From assembly GCF_000271405.2 (NCBI RefSeq), contig NC_018081.1:2227678-2291677 (forward strand): a stretch of 64,000 nt of DNA. The letters are read 5' to 3'. Below the pieces are notes generated by a model, which saw only the letters and a list, made by a program, of their open reading frames with translations, was not told the DNA's origin and did no database searches. Positions within the stretch are counted from its first letter, which is position 1. Every line of letters starts with the position of its first letter. Made by a program: the position numbers and the translations under genes. Shown piece by piece: positions 54,818 through 63,451 of this stretch. Source of the DNA: Enterococcus hirae ATCC 9790. GTDB lineage: Bacteria > Bacillota > Bacilli > Lactobacillales > Enterococcaceae.

Positions 54818-55302
54818 AATTAAAGAAAGAATTTGTGGTTGTTTCACACTGCATCTTGAATCAACATGCGGTGATACCTGGATGGGAGCGGGCTCGTGGT
54901 GCTTTTCCTTTGGCCATTTCTTTATTAAATCAAGGCGTTGCGTTGCTACAATTGCCTTGTCCTGAATTTTTGACCTTAGGAAAAGAGAGACCACCAATGA
55001 CTTATCAAGAATATGTTGCTATACCAGGCTATCGTCAAAAATGTCAAAGTATGTTGCAACCAGTCATTCAACAAATCAAAGAGTACCAAGCGAATGATTA
55101 TCGCTATTTGGGAATCATCGGGATCAATGAAAGTCCTAATTGTTCCATCTCAGCACAGCGAGGCGTACTAATGGAAGAGTATTTTGAATTATGTAAGAAT
55201 CATGGGATTGTTAATCCTTATTTTGAAGTTCCAACTTGGTATACAGAAGAATCACAAGGCGATTTATATCAGAAATTAAAACTATTTTTAGAAGGAAAGT
55301 AA
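54814..55302 (+). CDS. TudS-related putative desulfidase (CD3072-type)
   Basis: This 162-residue protein has SHCILNQHAVIPGWERA at the N terminus, LLQLPCPEFLTLGKERPP in the middle and GINESPNCSIS near residue 111. Three cysteines in this layout recall the DUF523/TudS family, in which they bind an iron-sulfur cluster that removes sulfur from thiouracil. Similar genes, as I recall, lie near selenium genes in Clostridioides. The start overlaps the end of selA, so it belongs to the sel operon. Substrate is unknown; a seleno- or thio-compound is plausible. Confidence 0.72.
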   Translation: MKLKKEFVVVSHCILNQHAVIPGWERARGAFPLAISLLNQGVALLQLPCPEFLTLGKERPPMTYQEYVAIPGYRQKCQSMLQPVIQQIKEYQANDYRYLGIIGINESPNCSISAQRGVLMEEYFELCKNHGIVNPYFEVPTWYTEESQGDLYQKLKLFLEGK

Positions 55303-55305
55303 ACG

Positions 55306-55848
55306 ATGAATAATAAAATGAAAATATTGACTTTATGTGCAATGGCCGTTGTTTTAAATGTTGTTTTAGGTGAGGCTGTTTCACTAATGAAAATCCCCTT
55401 ATTATTTTTAGATACGATGGGAACGATTTATATTTCAACCAATTTTGGTATGAGTTATGGGGTAATGACTGGGATTGCCACTAATTTATTAATGGGGATC
55501 ATCAGTGGGCCGTTGGCTGTTCCTTTTGTATTCGTAAATATTGTTGTAGCAATTATCTGTTCTTTACTAGCGAAGAATGGATTTTCTTACAAAAAAGCGC
55601 TAATAGCAGGGGGACTATTAGCCGTTGTTTGTCCAATGATCGGTGCGCCGATCCGTTTAGCTTTATTTGGTGGTTTTACCGGTTCAGGAACGGACATCCT
55701 CATTTTTGCTTTCAAGGCTTCCGGTAAAGAAATGATCACTGCAACTTATTGGGCAACTGTTGCAGGAAATATTGTGGATAAGATGCTTTCTTGTTTACTC
55801 GTTGCTTGGTTTATGAAACGTTTACCGCAGCGTATCCTAGTAAAATAA
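55306..55848 (+). CDS. ECF transporter S component (CD3073-type)
   Basis: This 180-residue membrane protein has about six helices. Its FGMSYGVMTGIATNLLMGIISGP and LGEAVSLMKIPLLFLDTMGT fit the substrate-binding (S) subunits of energy-coupling factor importers, which pair with shared EcfAAT elsewhere. It lies three bases after the TudS-like gene and closes the sel operon. Its substrate is likely to be related to selenium or sulfur metabolism, but this is inference from context. Confidence 0.75.
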   Translation: MNNKMKILTLCAMAVVLNVVLGEAVSLMKIPLLFLDTMGTIYISTNFGMSYGVMTGIATNLLMGIISGPLAVPFVFVNIVVAIICSLLAKNGFSYKKALIAGGLLAVVCPMIGAPIRLALFGGFTGSGTDILIFAFKASGKEMITATYWATVAGNIVDKMLSCLLVAWFMKRLPQRILVK

Positions 55849-55898
55849 AAAGAGAACGACTAACAGATATTAAAGCTAGTCTAGTCTTTTATAACTAC

Positions 55899-55956
55899 AA
55901 ACATTCTAGCATTTGATATTGATTGAACAAACGAAAAATGTTAGAATGTTTTTATT
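55899..55956 (+). terminator. Terminator of the sel operon, just before selC
   Basis: AACATTCTAGCATTT and AAATGTTAGAATGTT (55899-55913 and 55936-55950) pair with one mismatch around 22 bases and are followed by TTTATT. It ends three bases before the tRNA. Confidence 0.75.
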
Positions 55957-55958
55957 AG

Positions 55959-56055
55959 GGGAGTGGATGGGTTCTGGTGTTCCCTCTGGTCTTCAAAACC
56001 AGTATGAGGAGTTAAGAGCTTCTTGGGTAGGTTCGATTCCTACACATTCCCGCCA
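55959..56055 (+). tRNA. selC: tRNA-Sec (UCA anticodon)
   Basis: This 97-nt tRNA has the selenocysteine layout. The 5' GGGAGUGG faces ACAUUCCC in a long acceptor stem (the innermost pair is a mismatch). The anticodon stem CUGGU/ACCAG holds loop CUUCAAA, so the anticodon is UCA. The long variable arm GAGGAG/CUUCUU and T arm GUAGG-UUCGAUU-CCUAC follow, with G73 and encoded CCA. It reads UGA as selenocysteine in prdB and prdC. An independent promoter was not identified with confidence. Confidence 0.92.
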
Positions 56056-56068
56056 ATTGAATACATAC

Positions 56069-56127
56069 AAAGCTAAAAACATTGATACAGAGCCGTTCTG
56101 TTGATGTTTTTAGCTTTATTTTTTTGT
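56069..56127 (+). terminator. Terminator of selC
   Basis: AAAGCTAAAAACAT pairs perfectly with ATGTTTTTAGCTTT, with further pairing inside (ACAGA/TCTGT), then A and T8. Confidence 0.88.
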
Positions 56128-56129
56128 CG

Positions 56130-56273
56130 CCACTGCATTTCCACTGCATTTGATTATTTTTCGAGGTAGTTCATTGCTTGATCACTGTTTTCATCAAGTG
56201 TAAGAAAGGAACATTCTGCTTCTCGCTTTTTATCAATGCCCATGTGATTGAAATCACATTTTAGTCTCGACAT
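56130..56273 (-). other. Possible 3' remnant of an integrase next to selC
   Basis: On the minus strand a 39-codon frame runs from ATG 56273 to TAA 56154 (KKREAECSFLTLDENSDQAM in its middle). Behind its stop, two copies of AAATGCAGTGG stand in tandem (56130-56152). I recall such tandem ATGCAGTGG copies just behind integrases of Firmicute elements, and tRNA 3' ends are usual attachment sites, so a deleted element is plausible. The peptide itself has no clear integrase motif. Confidence 0.3.
56242..56259. promoter_or_regulatory. CRP/FNR-like palindrome
   Basis: ATGTGATT and AATCACAT are perfect 8-bp arms around GA. The core TGTGATTGAAATCACA fits the CRP/FNR-family consensus TGTGA-N6-TCACA exactly. 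It lies about 180 bases before metN. Confidence 0.5.
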
Positions 56274-56321
56274 GGCTATTTTTCCATGCTATATTTAATT
56301 CGAAAAGAAGAAATTAAAATA

Positions 56322-56337
56322 TAGATGTGCGCATCTA
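56322..56337 (+). promoter_or_regulatory. Inverted repeat before metNIQ
   Basis: TAGATG and CATCTA are perfect arms around TGCG, about 100 bases before metN. No S-box or Met T-box leader is present, so control by a DNA-binding regulator is the simplest guess. Confidence 0.35.
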
Positions 56338-56437
56338 CTACATAAAAAGACTTAATTATTAAGGATTTTTATCGTCTTTCTATTAATTCCCACATAGTTA
56401 AAGTTTTTATATGAATGCGCCGGAAAGGAATGAGAGC

Positions 56438-57358
56438 TTGATTTCATTTGAACACGTTTCAAAGTCTTTTGGAGGTACCATGATCCTAAATGATCTCAAT
56501 TTATTTATACCAAAAGGTAAAATCTTTGGTATCATTGGACGAAGTGGTGCAGGAAAAAGTACAATGATTCGTTTAATAAACGGATTAGATCAACCAACAA
56601 AAGGTAATATATCTCTATCACAAGATGTGAAAAGCAGCACAATATTTCAACATTATGCCTTATTGCAGTCAAAAACTGTTGCTGATAACATTCGACTTGC
56701 TCTGAGATTTAGCAAAGTCAATAAGCAGGAATACGACAAAAGAATTGAAAACGTTTTACATTATGTATCAATGATAGAGAAAAAAAATACATATCCCTCC
56801 CATTTATCTGGTGGGCAGAAACAACGAGTGGGGATTGCTAGAGCGTTAGTAACGGAGCCTTCGCTTTTATTATGCGACGAAATTACTAGCGCTCTTGATC
56901 CAACCGCTAAAAAAAGTATTTTAAATTTGTTAAAAAAAGTGAATGAGGAACTAGGAACCACCATCATTTTGGTCACCCATGAAATGGAGGCGATAAAAGA
57001 AATTTGTGATGAAGTGGCTGTCATTGATTCAGGAAAAGTTATTGAACAGGCAACAACCAAAAAAATGTTTTTAAGCCCTCAAAGCAATTTAGTTCGTGAA
57101 TTTTTAGCAGATATGATTTATCCTAAGTATCCAAAAAAAGAATCGATTTCCTTTAATTATGTCCTTTACTTCCTGATGAATGCCACAAATTATGCTCGTT
57201 TTCAAGAAAGTAAAATGGAGGGGACGGTCTATGATATCAAAACCATACATATTAGCGGAGAACGTTTTTTTGCGATGTATTTTCTAACAAATAAAATTCC
57301 TGATAATGAATTTATTGACCAACTAATTAGTTATGAGAAGGTGACCGTTGATGTTTGA
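56438..57358 (+). CDS. metN: Methionine ABC importer ATP-binding protein (MetN type)
   Basis: This 306-residue ATPase shows Walker A GRSGAGKST, signature LSGGQKQRVGIARAL, Walker B LLLCDEITSALD and the switch His in LVTHEME, followed by a C-terminal ACT-like (NIL) domain as in MetN. TTG 56438 is preferred because GGAAAGGA sits just ahead and MISFEHVSKSFG is the usual N terminus; ATG 56411 would add nine residues. It overlaps metI. Substrate by family is methionine; beside selC, selenomethionine is conceivable. Confidence 0.85.
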   Translation: MISFEHVSKSFGGTMILNDLNLFIPKGKIFGIIGRSGAGKSTMIRLINGLDQPTKGNISLSQDVKSSTIFQHYALLQSKTVADNIRLALRFSKVNKQEYDKRIENVLHYVSMIEKKNTYPSHLSGGQKQRVGIARALVTEPSLLLCDEITSALDPTAKKSILNLLKKVNEELGTTIILVTHEMEAIKEICDEVAVIDSGKVIEQATTKKMFLSPQSNLVREFLADMIYPKYPKKESISFNYVLYFLMNATNYARFQESKMEGTVYDIKTIHISGERFFAMYFLTNKIPDNEFIDQLISYEKVTVDV

Positions 57359-58004
57359 AATACTTTCATCAGAGATCATTCTCAAAGCAACTTATGAATC
57401 GATTTATATGGTCAGTATTTCTTTGGTGTTCGCTATCGGCTTAGGAGTTCCTTTAGGCATACTATTAGCAGAGACCAGAAAACAAGGTGTTTTAGCTAAT
57501 TCTCTTATGTACACGGTGTTACAGACGCTTATCAACATCTTGCGTTCAGTGCCATTTATCATTTTATTGGTGGCTATTTTGCCTTTTACTCGCTTAGTTG
57601 TTGGAACTTCCATTGGAACAACTGCTGCTATTGTCCCTTTAACGTTATATATTGTTCCCTTTATGGGCCGTTTAATCGAGCAAGCCATTCTAGAAATCCC
57701 TCCTACAATTATCGAATGTGCCAAAACTTTAGGGGCAAACCGATTGGAAATCATTCTTTACTTTATTCTACCTGAAGCTCGACCGGCGATTATTTTAGCC
57801 ATTACTAATTCAATGATTGGACTAATTAATGCCTCTTCTATGGCGGGAACTGTTGGTGGAGGAGGAATCGGGGATTTAGCTATTTCCCAAGGCTATCAAC
57901 GATTTAATAGTGGGATGATTGTTGTAACGGTAGTTATCTTAATTGTTTTAATAAACAGTATCCAATTTCTGGGAAATTATCTTTATCATAAAATTAAATA
58001 TTAA
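57351..58004 (+). CDS. metI: Methionine ABC importer permease (MetI type)
   Basis: This 217-residue permease has five or six helices and the EAA loop EIPPTIIECAKTLGANRLEIILYFILPEA. LINILRSVPFIILLVAILPFTRLVVGTSIG and SSMAGTVGGGGIGDLAI are typical MetI segments. ATG 57351 overlaps the end of metN; the TTG three bases earlier is less likely. Confidence 0.9.
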   Translation: MFEILSSEIILKATYESIYMVSISLVFAIGLGVPLGILLAETRKQGVLANSLMYTVLQTLINILRSVPFIILLVAILPFTRLVVGTSIGTTAAIVPLTLYIVPFMGRLIEQAILEIPPTIIECAKTLGANRLEIILYFILPEARPAIILAITNSMIGLINASSMAGTVGGGGIGDLAISQGYQRFNSGMIVVTVVILIVLINSIQFLGNYLYHKIKY

Positions 58005-58016
58005 GGAGTAAACTTC

Positions 58017-58865
58017 ATGAAAAAAATAATGACTATAGTCTGTCTGTTCGTATTGGTTCTCATTGGGGGTGGTTGTCATTCAAAAGATCAATCATCACAC
58101 GCTCAGAAAAAACATGAAATTGTCATGGGGGTAACTGGAGGACCGTATAACGATTTATTTGATGATGCGATTGCACCTATATTAGAATCGGAAGGATATA
58201 CGATTAAACGAATTGAATTTTCTCAATTTATCCAATCAAATACTGCCTTAGGTGAAGGAAAGATTGATGTAAATGTTGCTCAACACTCCGCTTATATGAA
58301 TGTTTTCAATAAGGAGAATGGGACTGATTTAGTTCCTTTAGTTGCTACACCCTCTGTTCCGTGTAATTTGTACTCTTCCAAATATACAAGTAAAGAAGAG
58401 GTGAAAAAAGGAATGATGATTGGGATTCCCCAAGATCCGAGTAATGCAGCACGAGCCTATGCAGTTCTTGCTAAAGCTGGTTTTATTCAAGTGGATAAAC
58501 AAGTGAAAAGTACCGACTTGACTGCAAAAGCAATCACAAATAACCCCTATCAGTTAAATATCAAAGAGATGGACACGAACACTTTACCACACGTGTTGGA
58601 TGACCTTGATTTTGAAGTCATACCTGGAAGCACAGTTGAAGATGCAGGAATTCGACAACAACTTCATTTGATCGAGCTAGAAAAAATGGTGCCTGAATTA
58701 CAAATCGTAGCTGCTGTGACAAAAGAAAATGAAAAAACGGATTGGGCAAAAGCGATTAAGAAAGCCTACCAATCAGAAAAATTTCGTACATATATCAATA
58801 GTCATAATAAAGATAATTACTGGATCATACCTGACATTTCTGAAACTGAGAATAGCAGTCAATAA
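58017..58865 (+). CDS. metQ: Methionine-binding lipoprotein (MetQ/NlpA type)
   Basis: This 282-residue binding protein has a lipobox GGGC (Cys about residue 20). NlpA-family features are VMGVTGGPYNDLFDDAIAPIL, NTALGEGKIDVNVAQHSAYMNVFN and MIGIPQDPSNAARAYAVLAKAG. It captures methionine for MetNI. It begins 12 bases after metI and ends the operon before the terminator at 58971. Confidence 0.9.
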   Translation: MKKIMTIVCLFVLVLIGGGCHSKDQSSHAQKKHEIVMGVTGGPYNDLFDDAIAPILESEGYTIKRIEFSQFIQSNTALGEGKIDVNVAQHSAYMNVFNKENGTDLVPLVATPSVPCNLYSSKYTSKEEVKKGMMIGIPQDPSNAARAYAVLAKAGFIQVDKQVKSTDLTAKAITNNPYQLNIKEMDTNTLPHVLDDLDFEVIPGSTVEDAGIRQQLHLIELEKMVPELQIVAAVTKENEKTDWAKAIKKAYQSEKFRTYINSHNKDNYWIIPDISETENSSQ

Positions 58866-58970
58866 AGATATTACATATTAGCAATTGAAAGGAAGCGTTG
58901 CGTTTTTACTTAAAACACGTTTTGCTTGTTCGTAGAAGCGGAGACAATTTTTTTCTTATTTTGATTTTTT

Positions 58971-59009
58971 AGACAAGACTGATTACTTTTTTAGTCTTGT
59001 CTTTTTTTG
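58971..59009 (+). terminator. Terminator of metNIQ
   Basis: AGACAAGACT and AGTCTTGTCT form a perfect stem around 12 bases, followed by T6. Confidence 0.9.
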
Positions 59010-59105
59010 CTATTTAATGATTGATTTGTTCAAAAATGACAGAACAACTTTACTTGTGTATACTTAAATTAAAGTGATTTTTATTCAAGAAAGGAAATAA
59101 ATTTT

Positions 59106-59738
59106 ATGAAAACTAATGTTATTTTTTGTGGGCTGTTTTCTTTACTATTGTTAGCAGGGTGTCAATCGAATCAGGCTACACCAGAATCAACGCCAGCGCC
59201 AGCGACTACGTCAACAAGTACTGGTCAACAAACAACTTCTTCAACCGAAGCATCAAATCAAACAATGAATTCTGGGACGAATGCAACAAAAGAGATCAAA
59301 GTATCTGCACAAAAAGCGATTGAGTTGTTTCAAAAAGAATATCCAAATGCAGCGATTACCAGTTTAGAATTAGATAGTAGTTGGGGAAGTTTCTTCTATA
59401 AAATCGATGGTGTTGATGATCAAAATGAATACGAAATGAAGATCAATGCAGCAAACGAAGAAATTCAAAAACAAAATCCTGAGCGTTTAGATCAAGATGA
59501 ACAAAATGGACAGAAGAAACAAGAAGATGCTTTGGACACAAGTAAACTTCTAAGTATTGAAGAAGCAGCAAAGATCGCTGAAAAACAAGCGGGTGGGGGA
59601 ACAGCCACTGACTGGGATCTTAGTAAGGAACTTGGTACCACTTACTGGGAAGTGAAAGTGAAAAACGGGAATAAGAGTACTCAAGTAAAACTCAATAGTC
59701 AAACAGGAGAAGTTTTAGCAACTGAAAATGATGATTAA
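59106..59738 (+). CDS. PepSY-domain lipoprotein
   Basis: This 210-residue protein has a lipobox LLAGC (Cys 19), a Thr/Ser-rich linker to about residue 60 and two PepSY domains: KEIKVSAQKAIELFQKEYPNAAITSLELD followed by SFFYKIDGVDDQNEYEMKI, and LLSIEEAAKIAEKQAGGG followed by TYWEVKVKNGNKSTQVKLNSQTGEVL. PepSY domains are thought to inhibit extracellular peptidases. It is monocistronic, with a start at ATG 59106 behind AAAGGAAAT. Confidence 0.85.
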   Translation: MKTNVIFCGLFSLLLLAGCQSNQATPESTPAPATTSTSTGQQTTSSTEASNQTMNSGTNATKEIKVSAQKAIELFQKEYPNAAITSLELDSSWGSFFYKIDGVDDQNEYEMKINAANEEIQKQNPERLDQDEQNGQKKQEDALDTSKLLSIEEAAKIAEKQAGGGTATDWDLSKELGTTYWEVKVKNGNKSTQVKLNSQTGEVLATENDD

Positions 59739-59813
59739 TTGTCTTGATCCTATTTGCTTTTGCTTGACTTGATGATAAACTAGAAAAAATGATTCATCAA
59801 AGGAGAGAATGAC

Positions 59814-60746
59814 TTGACCTTAGAAACGACTTTTTTTAATCATACTTTTGCTAACCCTTTTATGAATGCCTCCGGTGTTCATTGCATGACAACGACAGAA
59901 CTAGTTGAATTGGAACAATCCAATGCTGGCGCTTTTATCACAAAGAGTTGTACACTGAATGAACGTGCTGGAAATCCAGAACCTCGTTATTTCGATGTAC
60001 CTCTTGGAAGTATTAATTCCATGGGATTACCTAATCGTGGATTTGATTATTACTTAGATTATGCATTGAACTATGAAAAACAGCAGACACAACCGCTCTT
60101 TTTCTCTATTGCAGGTATGAGTGCAGCAGAAAATTTGGAAATGTTGACAATGATTGAAAAGAGTGACTTTCAAGGAATCACTGAATTGAATCTTTCTTGT
60201 CCCAATGTTCCTGGCAAACCACAGTTAGCCTATGATTTTGAGGCGACGGAAGATTTATTGCAACAAGTTTTTGCCCGTTTCACCAAACCATTAGGAATCA
60301 AATTGCCCCCATATTTTGATTTGGCGCATTTTGATCAAATGGCTGAAATTTTGAATCAATTTCCTTTAACTTATGTAAATTCTATTAATAGTATCGGCAA
60401 TGGTTTGTATATCGATACTCAAAAAGAAGCAGTCGTGATCAAACCTAAAGAGGGTTTCGGTGGACTTGGTGGAGAATATGTGAAACCAACCGCTTTAGCG
60501 AATGTCCGTGCTTTTTATACTCGCTTGAAACCAGAGATCAAAATTATTGGTACTGGAGGCATTCGAAATGGACAGGATGCTTTTGAACATTTATTATGTG
60601 GAGCAACTATGCTACAAATCGGTACCGAACTTCACAAAGAAGGACCGAAAATTTTTGATCGGATCACGAAAGAACTCGAACAGATCATGACAGAAAAAGG
60701 GTATCGAACCATCGATGAATTTAGAGGGAAACTAAAAACGATCTAA
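59814..60746 (+). CDS. pyrD: Dihydroorotate dehydrogenase, class 1A (fumarate-dependent)
   Basis: This 310-residue FMN enzyme oxidises dihydroorotate to orotate in pyrimidine synthesis, using fumarate. [17 protein letters not shown] near the N terminus, [16 protein letters not shown], the catalytic cysteine in [17 protein letters not shown] and [25 protein letters not shown] are class 1A signatures. TTG 59814 follows AAGGAGAG. No other pyr gene is nearby. Confidence 0.93.
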   Translation: MTLETTFFNHTFANPFMNASGVHCMTTTELVELEQSNAGAFITKSCTLNERAGNPEPRYFDVPLGSINSMGLPNRGFDYYLDYALNYEKQQTQPLFFSIAGMSAAENLEMLTMIEKSDFQGITELNLSCPNVPGKPQLAYDFEATEDLLQQVFARFTKPLGIKLPPYFDLAHFDQMAEILNQFPLTYVNSINSIGNGLYIDTQKEAVVIKPKEGFGGLGGEYVKPTALANVRAFYTRLKPEIKIIGTGGIRNGQDAFEHLLCGATMLQIGTELHKEGPKIFDRITKELEQIMTEKGYRTIDEFRGKLKTI

Positions 60747-60790
60747 TCGTTAACGATTCTCTAAGTGATGAAATAAAAGACAACAATAAA

Positions 60791-60850
60791 AAATAAGCCA
60801 AAGAATCCAAACATAGTTTCTCTTATTTTGGAAATCTTTGGCTTATTTTT
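60791..60850 (+). terminator. Terminator of pyrD
   Basis: AAATAAGCCAAAGAATCC and the matching ATCTTTGGCTTATTT form a long stem ending in TTTTT. The remaining bases to 61071 hold a weak TATAAT (60953-60958) and no gene. Confidence 0.85.
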
Positions 60851-61071
60851 ATGCAATCCGGTGGTTTTAGAATAATAACTGGTGGTTAGCTTTTAGTCTA
60901 TTCGTTGGTTTGCCATGAATAGTACCTTAGCTATTAGGATACAATAGGTGTATATAATTACTGATAATAGCACCACCGTTTCTAACATGAAGCGTAATCA
61001 TTCTTTTTGTTTGTTGAATAGAAATATGAGAAAATGGCACAAAGGTATGACAAATAAAAGGAGGGATTTAC

Positions 61072-62520
61072 TTGAAAGATGGCATGGAGATCGTGAAGGG
61101 TCTAAAAAAGAAGCAGTTCAGTTACAAGGAATTAGTCAAAGAGGTTAGCCAAAAAGTAGCAAAATTAAATCCAGAATTAAATGCGTTCGTTACTTTTGAA
61201 ACAGATCAACCGATTAAAGATGAGGCACCAATTCTAAAGGATGAACAGCCTTTAAGCGGCTTACCGTTCCCGTTGAAAATGTTAGGACAGGAAAAGCAAG
61301 GTTGGTTAGCTACATCAGGCTCAAAGCTTTTTCAAACTCATCGCTCATCTAGAAATTCAAATTTTGTTTCGCAAGTTGAAAAAATTGGTCTTATCCCACT
61401 TGGACAAACAAATGCGCCAGAGTTTGGATTTAAAAATATCACCGACCCACAACTTTATGGTCCAGCTAAAAATCCTTGGAATCTTGCGCATTCGCCAGGT
61501 GGTTCAAGTGGTGGGGCAGCAGCCGTTGTTGCTTCTGGCATTTTACCGATCGCTGGTGCTAGTGACGGTGGAGGATCAATTCGCATACCTGCTTCCTTTT
61601 GTGGTCTGATTGGCTTAAAACCTTCACGAGGAACGATGCCAGTTGGTCCTCATGCTTGGCGAGGTTGGCAAGGAGCAGCGATTGATTTTGGTTTGACCAT
61701 TTCTATGAGAGACACCAAAGCTTTATTTGCAGGACTGCGAAGTATCCATTCAGGAGCGCCTTATCAAGTTTCGCCAGCGGAATGGCAAGAGCATCCACCA
61801 AAAAAACGGTTGAAAATCGCTGTTTGCACAGAATCACCGATCCACACAAAAATCAGCGATGAAGCACGACAAGCAGTGACCAATGCGGTGACATTTTTAG
61901 CACAAGAAGGCCATGAAATCATTGAAATCAATTACCCTCTTGATGGAAGAGCCTTGATTCAGTCTTATTATCAAATGAATGGAGCAGAAACAGCTAGTAT
62001 GATTCACTCGATTGAATCTGGATTAGGACGACCGGTTGCTCAAAATGAACTTGAACCGATTTCCTGGGTCCTGCTAGAGTATGGGAAGAAGGTTTCTGCA
62101 GCGAACTATATCCAGTCGCTTCATGTTTGGGATCATGCAGCAATCACAATGGAAGAACTATTTCAAACTGTTGATCTTTTTCTTTCGCCGACAACAGCAT
62201 TTACTGCTCCAGAAATTTCCACTGATCTTCAAAGCGATGAAATTCGGGCAAAAATGGCTGGAATCAACGAATGCAACGAACAAGAAAGTTTAGCAGTTAT
62301 TTCTGAAATGTTTGAGGAAAGTTTAAAGATCACGCCTTACACCCAACTGGCAAATTTGACGGGACAACCAGCAATCAGTTTACCCACACATATCAGTGAG
62401 GAAGGTCTGCCTTTGGGTATCCAATTCATGGCTGCCAGAGGACGAGAAGACTTGCTCTTTCAAATTGGCGAAATCTTTGAAAATCATCAAAAATTCTATT
62501 TACCGCCAAGTTATCAATAA
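61072..62520 (+). CDS. Amidase signature family protein
   Basis: This 482-residue amidase has the catalytic Lys in LPFPLKMLGQ, the cis-Ser in SPGGSSGGAAAVVASG and the nucleophile Ser in GASDGGGSIRIPASFCGLIGLKPSRG. The C-terminal region closes with QLANLTGQPAISLPTHISEEGLPLGIQF. It hydrolyses amide bonds, but the substrate is unknown; no GatB or GatC partner adjoins, so it is not the tRNA amidotransferase subunit. TTG 61072 follows AAAGGAGGG. Confidence 0.87.
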   Translation: MKDGMEIVKGLKKKQFSYKELVKEVSQKVAKLNPELNAFVTFETDQPIKDEAPILKDEQPLSGLPFPLKMLGQEKQGWLATSGSKLFQTHRSSRNSNFVSQVEKIGLIPLGQTNAPEFGFKNITDPQLYGPAKNPWNLAHSPGGSSGGAAAVVASGILPIAGASDGGGSIRIPASFCGLIGLKPSRGTMPVGPHAWRGWQGAAIDFGLTISMRDTKALFAGLRSIHSGAPYQVSPAEWQEHPPKKRLKIAVCTESPIHTKISDEARQAVTNAVTFLAQEGHEIIEINYPLDGRALIQSYYQMNGAETASMIHSIESGLGRPVAQNELEPISWVLLEYGKKVSAANYIQSLHVWDHAAITMEELFQTVDLFLSPTTAFTAPEISTDLQSDEIRAKMAGINECNEQESLAVISEMFEESLKITPYTQLANLTGQPAISLPTHISEEGLPLGIQFMAARGREDLLFQIGEIFENHQKFYLPPSYQ

Positions 62521-62537
62521 TAGTCAGTTGAAGAAAA

Positions 62538-62577
62538 GCAGTTGGGACTAAGAAAACTTTAGACTCAACTGTTTTTT
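62538..62577 (+). terminator. Terminator of the amidase gene
   Basis: CAGTTGGGACTAAG and CTTTAGACTCAACTG pair with small interruptions, followed by T6. Confidence 0.8.
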
Positions 62578-62755
62578 ATCTGGCTGTCAGCTACCTCGTG
62601 ACGATGTTTTGTCCCATTCATTTAGCCGAATCAAAGTGAATAAAAACTAATTCTAAATATTTTTAAGGAAACGATTCAAATAATAATTAACGATAGATTT
62701 TTTGTTGGATCTAAGGTAGAATGGGTAGGCGAAAATATGTTCGGAGGTGGAGGGA

Positions 62756-63445
62756 TTGAAAACTCCTTTAACGATCGAGATGGAAACTTCTCTTTATCAA
62801 TACTGTATCGAACAAGGGGGCATTGTCGTAGAAGAGGTGACCATGCCTGACGACCATGGTATCGTGGATACGTTAAGTTGTCTCACAAAGTTTGATGGTA
62901 CAAGAGAGTGGCGTTGCTATGAGTTGAAAGTATCAAAAGCGGACTTTCGTTCCACTGCAAAATTATCGTTTGTCGGGAATTACAATTATTTTGTATTACC
63001 TCAAACACTTTTTGATGAAGTCAAAGCTGAAATCCCCACTGGTATCGGTGTTTTAGTTTATCGACCTTACGGGATAGCAGAAGAGATGCCAGCTTCTGGC
63101 ACATTCATTATTGCTAAAAAAGCAATGAAGCAACCGTTAGCAGTGGCAGAAGAGGCGCTGCTCAACCGTTTTATGGCTTCATTATTTAGAGAAGTAAGAA
63201 AAGCCAAACAAATGGAACGAGGCGTCAAATATTTTCCAACTGATCAGTTGTATAAAGAATTAAAAAAACGTTCAGATTCTCAAGATCCATTTGCCAAAGA
63301 GCGTTATTATGAACGATTTATTGAGGAAACAGAAAATCAAGCGATCCAAGATTTACAAGCAGAAATCAACGCTTTACAGCAAGATTATGAGAATCTGCGA
63401 CAAAAGCAGCAAGTTAGACGCTTGCCAACAGAGCCATTGGAGTGA
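62756..63445 (+). CDS. PD-(D/E)XK nuclease-like protein (MmcB-like)
   Basis: This 229-residue protein has VTMPDDHGIVDTLSC then EWRCYELKVSKADF, which fits the D...ExK core of PD-(D/E)XK nucleases, with FVGNYNYFVLPQTLFDEVKAEIP closing the fold by about residue 115. MmcB-like repair proteins share this layout. The last 60 residues form a probable coiled coil (ETENQAIQDLQAEINALQQ). The start is TTG 62756, nine bases after GGAGG; GTG 62747 is too close to that site. It is followed six bases later by the sce7725-type gene, so the two are probably one operon. Confidence 0.62.
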   Translation: MKTPLTIEMETSLYQYCIEQGGIVVEEVTMPDDHGIVDTLSCLTKFDGTREWRCYELKVSKADFRSTAKLSFVGNYNYFVLPQTLFDEVKAEIPTGIGVLVYRPYGIAEEMPASGTFIIAKKAMKQPLAVAEEALLNRFMASLFREVRKAKQMERGVKYFPTDQLYKELKKRSDSQDPFAKERYYERFIEETENQAIQDLQAEINALQQDYENLRQKQQVRRLPTEPLE

Positions 63446-63451
63446 ATAAGT

